From the IMG/VR virus record IMGVR_UViG_3300023176_000042, positions 1 through 25,169 of that record: a stretch of 25,169 nt of DNA. One strand, written 5' to 3'. The number at the start of each line of letters is the position of its first letter. The stretch's first letter is position 1. The notes under the pieces were generated by a model that saw nothing but the letters and a program-made list of their open reading frames with translations, was not told the DNA's origin and searched no databases. Both the position numbers and the translations under genes were made by a program. The stretch comes from a virus. Of this stretch, positions 1 through 5,994 are shown piece by piece.

Positions 1-1
1 C

Positions 2-133
2 GCAGGTTTTGCGGGGATTGCCCTACCTGATTTACCGCAATTTGATATGAATAGCCTTATGACGGTTTTGCTTGGCATGTTGGGTCTTGGTGGTTTAAGA
101 ACATATGAGAAGCAAAAAGGGCTAACAAAATAA
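2..133 (+). CDS. Holin-like membrane protein, C-terminal part (5' truncated)
   Basis: An open frame enters from the left edge and ends at a TAA whose last base is the first base of the next ATG. The visible 43 residues hold a hydrophobic stretch (MTVLLGMLGLGGL) followed by a short basic tail RTYEKQKGLTK. This ending, a glycine-rich hydrophobic segment then RTYEKxKG, resembles what I remember at the C-terminus of the three-TM holin family first described in gene transfer agents (GTA_holin_3TM). If so, it would help permeabilise the inner membrane for lysis. The N-terminal part is outside the window, so length, number of membrane segments and start cannot be judged. It could instead be a small virion or membrane protein of unknown role. 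The assignment is by motif resemblance only. Confidence 0.45.
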   Translation, partial: AGFAGIALPDLPQFDMNSLMTVLLGMLGLGGLRTYEKQKGLTK

Positions 134-327
134 TGGACGCATTAAAACTTGCAGAATTTCTGCTTAAGGACATTCGTGACCGCCGTGAGAATTATAAAGA
201 GCGGTTGGCGGATGGTGGCTTTGACTCTATGGAGCAAGCCAAACTCATCGTAGGTCAGATACGCGGCCTGAACTACTGTGAGGATTTGATTAGGTCCGCG
301 ATGAAGGGTATCGAACTCGATGACTAA
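133..327 (+). CDS. Small hypothetical phage protein (64 aa)
   Basis: This short charged protein is predicted to be mostly helical and starts at an ATG overlapping the upstream TAA (TAATG). It has many Lys/Arg/Glu/Asp, a central RDRRENYKERL segment and an acidic C-terminal end (IELDD). There is no signal peptide or membrane segment. It lies between a holin-like gene and the co-chaperonin gene and overlaps the latter by 8 bases, so it belongs to the same late transcript. I do not recognise a function. A helical small protein at this site could be a minor head or assembly factor, but nothing in the sequence proves that. Confidence 0.75.
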   Translation: MDALKLAEFLLKDIRDRRENYKERLADGGFDSMEQAKLIVGQIRGLNYCEDLIRSAMKGIELDD

Positions 328-805
328 AAAACTTTTCGTCCCCGAAAGGGTGGCGGCCACGGCGAAATCTGCGCCGATTTCTGAAGTGCCTGAAAACATC
401 TCTAAGGCATACGACAATCAGCAAGAGATGACAAAAAACAATGAAGACCCATCAAAGATGGAGGCTTCTGCGCTAGAGCGGCTCCCACAACCAGTAGGAT
501 ACCGCCTCCTTGTCATTCCCTACTACATGCCACAAAAGACAAAAAGCGGCATCTACATTCCAGATGCAACTCGTGATCGTGAGAGTTTTGCAACTGTTGC
601 TGCTTATGTTGTTAAGGCTGGTCCTGACGCTTACAAAGACTCAGATAAGTTCCCTTCTGGCCCTTGGTGTAAGGAAGGATCATGGGTACTTATGGGACGT
701 TATGCTGGAAACAGGTTCAAAGTGGACGGTCTTGAGGTAAGACTGATAAATGATGACAATATTATTGCCACCATCCTTGACCCTTCCGACATTTCGTATG
801 TATAA
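320..805 (+). CDS. groES: GroES-like co-chaperonin (phage Cpn10)
   Basis: The protein has 161 residues. Residues 1-52 are a polar, probably disordered extension. Residues 54-155 follow the Cpn10 pattern: PVGYRLLVIPYYMP matches the first core strand (RPLHDRVIVKR in E. coli GroES). KTKSGIYIPDATRDRES (73-89) matches the GroEL-binding mobile loop, with IYI in the place of the IVL/III tripeptide. VAAYVVKAGPDAY matches the GEVLAVGxG strand, and KEGSWVLMGRYAGNRFKVDGLEV with NIIATI matches the last strands. GroES caps the GroEL folding chamber; phage versions such as T4 gp31 replace host GroES to fold the capsid protein. The position right before scaffold and capsid genes supports that role. An AAGGG sits 11 bases before the ATG, and the start overlaps the upstream stop. 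Family assignment is strong; a capsid client is inferred. Confidence 0.85.
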   Translation: MTKKLFVPERVAATAKSAPISEVPENISKAYDNQQEMTKNNEDPSKMEASALERLPQPVGYRLLVIPYYMPQKTKSGIYIPDATRDRESFATVAAYVVKAGPDAYKDSDKFPSGPWCKEGSWVLMGRYAGNRFKVDGLEVRLINDDNIIATILDPSDISYV

Positions 806-823
806 TTCTGGCTGGAGATAAAA

Positions 824-1735
824 ATGGAAATGAACACTCAAACTGCTGAAGCGCAAGAATCAATCTCATACGAGATTGATGATGACAACGAACAGGCGGG
901 TACCGAAATTGAACAGGAGGCTGCTTCTTCTGAAGAAGAAAACAGTACAATTGTTCGTGATCAACAAGAGAACGAACTTGAGAACTACAGCGAAAATGTT
1001 CAAAAGCGAATTAATCAATTAACTGCAAAACGCAAGCAGGCCATGGAAGAGGCTGAGGCTGCGTTGGCTTATGCTAAGTCAATTCAAGAGCAGAATGAGA
1101 ACATGAAGAAGCGTCTCGCTGAACTTGATCAGGGCTATATGACTGAGTATGGAAGCCGAGTAGAAACACAAGCCGCAGAAGCCAAGCGTATGCTCAAAGA
1201 GGCGTATGACAATGGCGATGTGGAAAAAATGGCAGAGGCTCAGGATATGATGGCTCGTTTGGCCATTGAGAAGGAGCGTCTTCGCGTTCAGAAACTTCGT
1301 GCAGAAAAAGAAGTTCAAGAACCAAAGCAGGAAGTTCCAACCCAAGCCAAAGCGCCTCAAAAGCAGGATTTAGACCCCAAACTACAAACGTGGATGGGTA
1401 AAAATTCTTGGTTCGGCACTGATATGGTGATGACGCGAGGCGCTCAGGCCATTCACGAGCAACTTGTTTCTGCTGAGGACTTTGATCCCAGCAGCGATGA
1501 ATACTATGCGGAAATTGACAAGCGTATGCGCGTTGAGTTCCCTCACAAATTTCAGGAGAAGCGGGCAAACGCCCAGTCCGTAACTCCTGCGTCTAATGGA
1601 CGGTCAGCTACCAAAAATGGGCGGAAAAAAACAGTAGAACTTACTGCTGGTCAGGTCAATATGGCCAAAAAACTAGGCATTAGCCTTGAACAAATGGCGA
1701 AAGAAGTAGCCAAGATCGAACAGAGGAGATCATAA
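824..1735 (+). CDS. Capsid scaffolding/assembly protein
   Basis: The 303-residue protein has the layout of a phage scaffold. An acidic, disordered N-terminus (1-52, rich in Glu/Gln/Ser) precedes a long Ala/Glu/Lys/Arg-rich coiled coil (about 53-165, including QKRINQLTAKRKQAMEEAE). A Pro/Gln/Lys linker (165-185) follows, then a conserved block around 187-243 (WMGKNSWFGTD, MTRGAQAIHEQLV, SSDEYYAEIDKRMR, EFPHKF) and a basic C-terminal helix with LTAGQVNMAKKLGIS. Scaffolds direct procapsid assembly and bind the capsid protein through a basic C-terminal helix. It is encoded two genes upstream of the probable decoration protein and three before the major capsid protein. GGAG lies 6 bases before the ATG, so I keep this start although a second ATG follows two codons later. 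No internal protease motif is seen. Confidence 0.8.
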   Translation: MEMNTQTAEAQESISYEIDDDNEQAGTEIEQEAASSEEENSTIVRDQQENELENYSENVQKRINQLTAKRKQAMEEAEAALAYAKSIQEQNENMKKRLAELDQGYMTEYGSRVETQAAEAKRMLKEAYDNGDVEKMAEAQDMMARLAIEKERLRVQKLRAEKEVQEPKQEVPTQAKAPQKQDLDPKLQTWMGKNSWFGTDMVMTRGAQAIHEQLVSAEDFDPSSDEYYAEIDKRMRVEFPHKFQEKRANAQSVTPASNGRSATKNGRKKTVELTAGQVNMAKKLGISLEQMAKEVAKIEQRRS

Positions 1736-2196
1736 TGACAGATCGTTCAAGCCGTGACTCGCAAACTCGTGAGAGCAAAGCCCGCGTAAAAGCTTGGCAA
1801 CCCGCAAGCGCTCTTGAGGCGCCTGAGGCTCCTGTCGGTTTTAAGCATCGTTGGATTCGTGAATCCGTGATGGAATACGATGATCGTAACAATGTTCACA
1901 AGCGCCGCCGTGAAGGTTGGGAACTTGTCAGAGCAGAGGAATACCCTGACTTTGATGCTCCTGTCCTTGATGAAGGCAAAAACGCAGGCGTAATTGGCGT
2001 AGGTGGTCTGGTTCTTGCCAGAATCCCTGAAGAAATTGCGGACCAGCGTAACTCGCATTACCAGCAAGTTACACAACAACAAATGGAAGCTGTGGATCGT
2101 GATTGGATGCGTGAAAGCAATCCGAACATGCCAAAGCTAAAACCCCAACGTTCTACCTCTGTGTCCTTTGGTGGCCCGAAGGTAGCTGATAACTAG
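1735..2196 (+). CDS. Conserved head-region protein of unknown function
   Basis: This 153-residue protein starts at an ATG inside the scaffold stop codon (TAATG). It has a basic N-terminus, then a conserved-looking core: FKHRWIRESVMEYDDRNNV followed by KRRREGWELVRAEEYPDF. A Gly-rich stretch (GVIGVGGLVLARIP) and a helical C-terminal half (EIADQRNSHYQQVTQQQMEAVD) come next, ending in SFGG near the terminus. I recall similar proteins beside capsid genes in many marine phages, always unnamed. Its place between scaffold and decoration/capsid genes implies a virion or head-assembly role, for example a minor capsid or head-completion factor. That role is inferred from context only. Confidence 0.8.
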   Translation: MTDRSSRDSQTRESKARVKAWQPASALEAPEAPVGFKHRWIRESVMEYDDRNNVHKRRREGWELVRAEEYPDFDAPVLDEGKNAGVIGVGGLVLARIPEEIADQRNSHYQQVTQQQMEAVDRDWMRESNPNMPKLKPQRSTSVSFGGPKVADN

Positions 2197-2207
2197 GAGA
2201 AAATAAG

Positions 2208-2795
2208 ATGGCTAATCAAGACGCCTCTTTCGGCCTGCGCCTTTCGCGCTCAGGTAACGGCTCCGACCTGACAAACATGCAGAACAAGTACCGCATTGCT
2301 TCTGGCTACGCTACTGCAATTTACCAAGGTGACCTCGTTGCAGTCGTTACCGCTGGTACAATTGAGCGCGTTGCCGCTGGCGGCTCTGGCTTGATTCTGG
2401 GTGTATTCAACGGTTGTGAGTACACTGACCCAACCACTGGTAAACCAACTTGGTCTAACCACTACCCTGGGTCAATCGCTGCTTCTGACATTGTAGCGTC
2501 AGTAATTGATGCACCTTACGCAGTGTACGAAATTCAAGCAGACGACACCTTCCCTGTTGCTGATCTGTTCGGCAACTTTGACATCGTTGACCAGTCCCCT
2601 GTTGGCGATACCAATTCTGGTATTTCCCGCATGGAACTTGATGTCACCACTGGCGCAACAACCGCGACTTTGCCTTTGAAAGCAATCGACATTTCTCAGG
2701 ATCCTGAGAATAGCGATGTTTCATCTGCAAACACCAACGTTGTTGTAATGATCAACAACCACCTGTTTAGTGCTGGCACTACAGGCTTGGCGTAA
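2208..2795 (+). CDS. Probable capsid decoration/head stabilisation protein
   Basis: The 195-residue protein opens with MANQDASFGLRLSRSGNGSD and is predicted to be almost entirely beta. A small barrel-like section (YATAIYQGDLVAVVTAGTIERV, then GLILGVFNGCEYTDPTTGKP) is followed by another beta section ending in NNHLF. The opening with IASGYATAIYQGD and GVFNGCEY is one I associate with small structural proteins encoded immediately upstream of HK97-fold capsid genes in marine phages. It has no membrane segment or signal peptide. A clear AGGAG site precedes the ATG. It is encoded 12 bases before the capsid gene, consistent with production at similar levels. A decoration role is inferred from size, beta content and position. 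Confidence 0.65.
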   Translation: MANQDASFGLRLSRSGNGSDLTNMQNKYRIASGYATAIYQGDLVAVVTAGTIERVAAGGSGLILGVFNGCEYTDPTTGKPTWSNHYPGSIAASDIVASVIDAPYAVYEIQADDTFPVADLFGNFDIVDQSPVGDTNSGISRMELDVTTGATTATLPLKAIDISQDPENSDVSSANTNVVVMINNHLFSAGTTGLA

Positions 2796-2807
2796 GGAGA
2801 CTGATTA

Positions 2808-3716
2808 ATGGCTATTTCTCGCGCTCAATTGGCGAAAGAACTGGAACCCGGTCTTAACGCCCTCTTTGGCATGGAATACAACCGCTACGATGCGGAACAT
2901 GCTGAAATCTACGACACTGAATCTTCAGATCGAGCATTTGAAGAAGAAGTAATGCTGGTCGGTTTTGGCAACGCCCAAACCAAAGCAGAAGGTGCTGGCG
3001 TTTCATTCGACAGCGCTTCCGAAGCTTACACGGCACGCTATACGCATGAGACAGTTTCTCTTGCGTTTGCTTTGACCGAAGAAGCAATGGAAGATAACCT
3101 GTATGATCGTCTTGGCGCACGGTACACCCGCGCACTTGCACGTTCAATGGCTCACACCAAGCAGGTTAAAGCCGCTGCTACGTTGAACAATGCGTTCGAC
3201 AGCTCTTACACTGGCGGTGATGGTAAGGAGCTTTGCGCTACTGACCACCCACTTGCTGGCGGCGGTACTTTCCGCAACGAGCCAAGCACTGCTGCTGACC
3301 TCAACGAAACTTCATTGGAAAATGCTCTGATCGACATTTCCACTTTCGTTGATGAGCGGAACATGATCATCGCCCTTCGTGGTACCAAGTTGATCATTCC
3401 ACCTCAGCTTCAGTTCGTAGCAGATCGCCTGCTGGAATCAACGCTCCGCGTTGGCACTGCTGACAACGATGTAAACGCAATCCGTAACATGGGCATGTTG
3501 CCTGAAGGTTACACTGTCAACCACTTCTTGACAGACCCAGATGCGTTCTTCATCAAGACTGACGCTCCGAATGGCTTCAAGCACTTCGAGCGTGCGCCTT
3601 TGGCAACCAACATGGAAGCTGACTTCGACTCAGGTAACATGCGCTTTAAGGCTCGTGAGCGTTACAGCTTCGGCTACAGCGATCCTCGTGCAGTCTTCGG
3701 CTCACCTGGCGCCTAA
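2808..3716 (+). CDS. Major capsid protein (HK97-fold type)
   Basis: The 302-residue protein has the size and texture of a phage major head subunit. A helical N-terminus (ISRAQLAKELEPGLNALFG) leads into an E-loop-like region (YTARYTHETVSLAFALTEEAMEDN). A helix rich in Ala follows (ARYTRALARSMAHTKQVKAA), then the CATDHPLAGGGTFRN segment, the A-domain region LIIPPQLQFVADRLLES, and a final beta block ending RYSFGYSDPRAVFGSPGA. The sections with TKLIIPP, DPDAFFIKTDAPNGFKHFER and the closing YSFGYSDPR are typical of capsid proteins related to Mu gpT/HK97-fold subunits in marine phages. AAGGAG precedes the ATG. The gene follows scaffold and decoration genes and is followed by a terminator, as expected for the most abundant virion protein. 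No N-terminal delta domain or maturation protease is evident here. Confidence 0.85.
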   Translation: MAISRAQLAKELEPGLNALFGMEYNRYDAEHAEIYDTESSDRAFEEEVMLVGFGNAQTKAEGAGVSFDSASEAYTARYTHETVSLAFALTEEAMEDNLYDRLGARYTRALARSMAHTKQVKAAATLNNAFDSSYTGGDGKELCATDHPLAGGGTFRNEPSTAADLNETSLENALIDISTFVDERNMIIALRGTKLIIPPQLQFVADRLLESTLRVGTADNDVNAIRNMGMLPEGYTVNHFLTDPDAFFIKTDAPNGFKHFERAPLATNMEADFDSGNMRFKARERYSFGYSDPRAVFGSPGA

Positions 3717-3749
3717 TAACATCCCCCTTGTCTTTGTACTTGGGTTTGA

Positions 3750-3783
3750 AGGGGCGGCTTTACAGTCGCCCCTCTCTTATTGT
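3750..3783 (+). terminator. Intrinsic terminator after the capsid gene
   Basis: A nine-pair stem (AGGGGCGGC at 3750-3758 with GTCGCCCCT at 3765-3773, one G-T pair) closes a six-base loop TTTACA and is followed by CTCTTATTGT. The stem is GC-rich and the tail is pyrimidine-rich with only short T runs, so termination may be partial. It sits 34 bases after the capsid stop codon. Partial termination here would make the head mRNA more abundant than the tail mRNA. Confidence 0.65.
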
Positions 3784-3788
3784 ACAAT
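3759..3788 (+). promoter_or_regulatory. Candidate sigma70-like promoter overlapping the terminator
   Basis: TTTACA at 3759-3764 matches five of six bases of TTGACA. An 18-base spacer follows, then TACAAT at 3783-3788, which matches five of six bases of TATAAT. The -35 hexamer is exactly the loop of the terminator hairpin. Transcription would start near 3795 and drive the tail genes from 3846. Hexamer matches of this quality also occur by chance, so this is a candidate supported mainly by its position in the only sizeable intergenic gap. Confidence 0.4.
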
Positions 3789-3801
3789 CACTTATCCCTG
3801 A

Positions 3802-3820
3802 CAGTCGCATGGTGCGGCTG
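3802..3820 (+). promoter_or_regulatory. Leader hairpin upstream of the tail gene block
   Basis: CAGTCGC (3802-3808) pairs with GCGGCTG (3814-3820), seven pairs including one G-T, around the loop ATGGT. It lies 11 bases before the AGGAG ribosome site (3836 onward) of the gene at 3846. It could stabilise the 5' end of a transcript made from the upstream promoter candidate or be a second weak terminator, although no T run follows. Confidence 0.35.
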
Positions 3821-3845
3821 ACACTAGCCACGACAGGAGATAAGC

Positions 3846-4061
3846 ATGGCTAACACCACTTTTGAAGGAGCAGTCCGTTCTAAGGGCGGCTTCAAGGAAA
3901 TTGACGTAAACGCAACAACTGGCGCAGTTACTGAAAACATTTCCATCACTCACGATGGTACAAACAGCGTTGTAATCATCAAAGATCTTCCAACTTCTGA
4001 TCCATCAGTCGCAGGTCAACTCTGGAGCAACTCTGGCGTAGTAACCGTCTCTGCTGGTTAA
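3846..4061 (+). CDS. Small structural protein (71 aa)
   Basis: This small beta-rich protein starts MANTTFEGAVRSKGGFKEI and ends with DLPTSDPSVAGQLWSNSG plus a short hydrophobic tail. The ending, LPTSDPxVAGQLWxNSG and VxVSAG, is a recurring C-terminal signature that I recall from phage virion proteins of unknown fold. A related pattern ends the 76-residue product encoded at 22555. AGGAG lies 7 bases before the ATG. It is the first gene after the terminator/promoter region, so it heads the tail-side transcript if that promoter works. It could be a decoration or fibre-attachment protein; exact role unknown. Confidence 0.75.
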   Translation: MANTTFEGAVRSKGGFKEIDVNATTGAVTENISITHDGTNSVVIIKDLPTSDPSVAGQLWSNSGVVTVSAG

Positions 4062-4073
4062 TAGGAGGCTACT

Positions 4074-4355
4074 ATGGCTGGTCCAGTAAAAGCCTATAAT
4101 TGGGCGCAGGGTACGTCTGCCGCTGTTGTGGGGCCTGCTAGGTCACGCATCCGTCAGATTGTAATCTACGCCGCCGCCGCAGGTTCGTTTACCATCAAAG
4201 ATGGCAGCGCATCTGGTGAAACATTGATTACGCAAACTTTCCCTACAGGGATTCATCATCTGAACATTCCAGATAATGGCATTCTTGCAACAAGTGGCGC
4301 GTATATCTCTGCTTTCACAGGCGCAAGCAATGAACTGACAATCTTCTTATCATAG
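4074..4355 (+). CDS. Small beta-rich structural protein (93 aa)
   Basis: A strong AGGAGG site precedes the ATG. The 93 residues alternate hydrophobic and polar positions as in a small beta sandwich: RSRIRQIVIYAAAAGSFTIKD, SGETLITQTFP, GIHHLNIPDNGILATSGAYIS and ELTIFLS. No membrane segment, coiled coil or catalytic motif is seen. The pattern of a charged/hydrophobic first strand, a GSFTIKDG turn and a G-I-xATSGAYIS strand resembles small trimeric decoration-type proteins found in phage structural blocks. It is flanked by other structural genes with 9-12 base gaps. A virion role is likely; the specific one is unknown. Confidence 0.7.
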   Translation: MAGPVKAYNWAQGTSAAVVGPARSRIRQIVIYAAAAGSFTIKDGSASGETLITQTFPTGIHHLNIPDNGILATSGAYISAFTGASNELTIFLS

Positions 4356-4364
4356 AGGTTTGTT

Positions 4365-5102
4365 ATGGCCCACGAGATAAGATCTATCAGCCAAATAGGC
4401 ACATCAGAGCCTTTTGAATTGCAGGTCGCTCGTGGGCAAATTCCCTTGCATTCTATACGGAATATTTTTGGCACAAATCCATCCATAGGGACAACGTTTA
4501 GAACGCCTTGGGAGAACAATACGGCGCTTCCTTTTCTTTCTTCAGCACAACAACTTTCCGTTGTTAGTAGTAGCGTCAGTGACACTGCTGTCAGCATTTT
4601 AATTAATGGCTTGGATGCAAACTACGAAATAATTACAGAAGTTGTATCTCTAAACGGCACAACCCCCATAACCACTACAAAATCATTTTTTAGAATAAAT
4701 GACTTGATAACTGTTGCTGGCAATGCGGCAGGAGATGTAACAGCAAGTTACAATTCGATTGTATATGCAAAAATAATTGCAGGACGTGGAAAAAACCAAG
4801 CAGCCGTTTTTACTGTTCCTGCTGGATATTCTTTTTATCTTGGCCGCATTGACGCTTTTACTGCAACAGCAAATAACGACACAAAAATCATGACCTTCAG
4901 GAATAAGGTTACTTACTCTGATGGGCGTATTTTTAACGTGGCTCAAACTTCTTTTGTTCAGCGCATGGATATTGCAAGGACACTTCCTTTTAAGGTGCCA
5001 GAGAAGGCAACTATAGAATTTCAAGCATCTATGAATAGCCAAACTGCTGATATTGGAATATTTGGCGATGGAATTTTATTAAGAGAACAAGGATCGTTAT
5101 AA
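4365..5102 (+). CDS. Virion structural protein (245 aa)
   Basis: The protein is predicted to be mostly beta. It begins MAHEIRSISQIGTSEPFELQVARGQI, then IRNIFGTNPSIGTTFRTPWE. Its centre has AKIIAGRGKNQAAVFTVPAGYSFYLGRI followed by a strand-rich C-terminal half (FRNKVTYSDGRIFNVAQTSF, PFKVPEKATIEFQASMNS) ending in a GIFGDGILL strand. The combination of 'FTVPAGYSFYLGRIDAFT' and 'PFKVPEKATIEF' is one I associate with unnamed virion proteins in marine podoviruses and some large-virus genomes. It could be a fibre, capsid spike or decoration protein. No enzyme motif is seen. Its stop codon overlaps the next start (TAATG). Codon use looks more AT-rich than the capsid genes, which may reflect lower expression or separate acquisition. 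Confidence 0.75.
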   Translation: MAHEIRSISQIGTSEPFELQVARGQIPLHSIRNIFGTNPSIGTTFRTPWENNTALPFLSSAQQLSVVSSSVSDTAVSILINGLDANYEIITEVVSLNGTTPITTTKSFFRINDLITVAGNAAGDVTASYNSIVYAKIIAGRGKNQAAVFTVPAGYSFYLGRIDAFTATANNDTKIMTFRNKVTYSDGRIFNVAQTSFVQRMDIARTLPFKVPEKATIEFQASMNSQTADIGIFGDGILLREQGSL

Positions 5103-5386
5103 TGGCTCGTAAACCCGCAAAAATGCCTGCCCGTAACAAAAAGAACTTTCGTCCTACAAAATCTGGTGCTGGCATGACTAAGGCTGGCGTGAAGGCGTAT
5201 CGCCGTAAAAACCCAGGTTCAAAACTTCAAACTGCTGTAACAGAAAAAAAGCCGAGTAAGGCACGCGCTAAACGCCGTAGTTCATACTGCTCTCGCTCTG
5301 AGGGTCAGAAGAAGATGCACAATATTAATTGTCGCAAGACTCCTAACAAAAGAATTTGTCAGGCAAGAAAACGTTGGAGATGCTAA
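5102..5386 (+). CDS. Very basic Cys-containing small protein (DUF6321-like)
   Basis: Of 94 residues, 32 are Lys or Arg and only two are Glu. The N-terminal half contains GAGMTKAGVKAYRRKNPGSKL, a motif I know from small phage and giant-virus proteins (DUF6321-type, from memory). The C-terminal half carries four cysteines at 63, 77, 86 and 94 within SYCSRSEGQKK...NCRKTP...ICQARKRWRC, which replaces the usual 'SFCARMxG' version. Such a charge suggests nucleic-acid binding, and four Cys could bind a metal. It starts inside the previous stop codon and is the first of four similar mini-genes. A virion-internal DNA-associated role is plausible but unproven. Confidence 0.7.
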   Translation: MARKPAKMPARNKKNFRPTKSGAGMTKAGVKAYRRKNPGSKLQTAVTEKKPSKARAKRRSSYCSRSEGQKKMHNINCRKTPNKRICQARKRWRC

Positions 5387-5387
5387 A

Positions 5388-5612
5388 ATGACAGATCACG
5401 AAACAGAAGAACGGCAGTGGAAGTTTATTTCAGAGATGCAAGGCGACATAAAAGTAGTATTTAATAGGCTCGATACAATTGAAAATAATCATCTTGCTCA
5501 TATGCAGGATGACATTAGTAAACTGGATCAAAAATTATGGATGATTTTAATGGTTGTATTCGCGCAACTATTTGCCATAGTTGGCGGTTTTATTGTTTTT
5601 TTGGTTAGATAA
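5388..5612 (+). CDS. Small coiled-coil membrane protein, holin/XhlA-like
   Basis: The 74 residues divide into a hydrophilic helical part (1-49, with heptad-like FNRLDTIENNHLAHM and ISKLDQKL) and one strong membrane segment (about 50-72, WMILMVVFAQLFAIVGGFIV) ending in Arg. This topology, a cytoplasmic coiled coil then one C-terminal membrane helix, is that of XhlA-type lysis accessory proteins and small phage membrane proteins. GGAG precedes the ATG by about 9 bases. It sits within the basic mini-protein cluster, and its stop codon overlaps the next start. It may serve lysis together with the holin-like gene at the left edge, or anchor a virion part at the membrane. Confidence 0.65.
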   Translation: MTDHETEERQWKFISEMQGDIKVVFNRLDTIENNHLAHMQDDISKLDQKLWMILMVVFAQLFAIVGGFIVFLVR

Positions 5613-5854
5613 TGGCAATTGGTCGATCACAAATGAGGCAGCAAGTCTCGAAAGGAGGCGGGAGAATGGCAAAAGATGCTTGTTACAGAAAAGTTAAGGC
5701 AAGATATAGAGTCTTTCCTTCAGCGTATGCTTCAGGAGCCATCGCTAAATGCCGTAAGGTGGGAGCCAAAAAGTGGGGAACTGGAGGAAAAAGTAAGACT
5801 GCTAAGACTTCGACACGCAGAACTGCAAAAAGAACTACTAAAAGGCGGTCATGA
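5612..5854 (+). CDS. Very basic small protein with CYRKVKxRYxVxPSAYASG motif
   Basis: Of 80 residues, 25 are Lys or Arg. The conserved core (residues 22-56) reads DACYRKVKARYRVFPSAYAS then AIAKCRKVGAKKWG, with Cys24 and Cys47. This is a widespread small viral domain (DUF5872-like by memory) seen in phages and large eukaryotic viruses. The C-terminus (60-80) is a Lys/Arg/Thr/Ser tail like histone tails. The start at 5612 overlaps the previous stop (TAATG); an in-frame internal ATG at 5666 has a better ribosome site. Function is unknown. Its charge and place among structural genes suggest nucleic-acid binding in the virion. It overlaps the next small gene by ATGA. Confidence 0.75.
   Translation: MAIGRSQMRQQVSKGGGRMAKDACYRKVKARYRVFPSAYASGAIAKCRKVGAKKWGTGGKSKTAKTSTRRTAKRTTKRRS
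5651..5668 (+). promoter_or_regulatory. Internal ribosome site and in-frame ATG
   Basis: AAAGGAGG at 5651-5658 lies 7 bases before ATG 5666-5668, which is codon 19 of the gene starting at 5612. This is a near-perfect ribosome binding site, stronger than anything before the 5612 ATG, which depends on stop/start overlap. A 62-residue form beginning MAKDACYRK would contain the whole conserved core. The same bases encode Lys-Gly-Gly, so the match may be partly coding coincidence. Confidence 0.5.
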
Positions 5855-5994
5855 TGAGGTCACCATTAAAAAGTCCAAAACCCAAGAGAAAGTTCAGAGG
5901 CAAGAAGATGGAAGGGACAGCAGTAGCGAGAGGTTGCGGATGCGTCTCATCAAGAAGGCGTAAGCGCACTAAAGGATCTGTGGAGCAGTCATAA
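5851..5994 (+). CDS. Tiny basic protein with ARGCGCV motif (47 aa)
   Basis: This gene is short enough to be missed by length filters. It starts at ATGATG overlapping the previous TGA and ends in a TAA that overlaps the next ATG, so it exactly fills the space between two supported genes. Sixteen of 47 residues are Lys or Arg. The core GTAVARGCGCVSSRRRKRTK (22-41) follows the pattern 'G-T-A-x-A-R-G-C-G-x-V-x-x-x-R-R-K-x-T-K' that I recall at the end of tiny proteins in many phage structural blocks. Cys29 and Cys31 are present. The +3 frame also holds a longer open frame here (5676-5963), but it lacks this motif and overlaps two real genes. Function unknown. Confidence 0.75.
   Translation: MMRSPLKSPKPKRKFRGKKMEGTAVARGCGCVSSRRRKRTKGSVEQS

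Noticed and set aside
3541-3801. An 86-codon frame overlapping the capsid gene end, which could be read as a +1 frameshift extension of the capsid protein
   Set aside because: It crosses the terminator hairpin, has no slippery site that I can see, and its sequence has no structural pattern; the capsid protein already ends in the usual DPRAVFGSPGA.
5676-5963. 95-codon + strand frame between the basic mini-genes
   Set aside because: It overlaps two genes with recognised cores (5612-5854 and 5851-5994) and its own product has no recognisable pattern.
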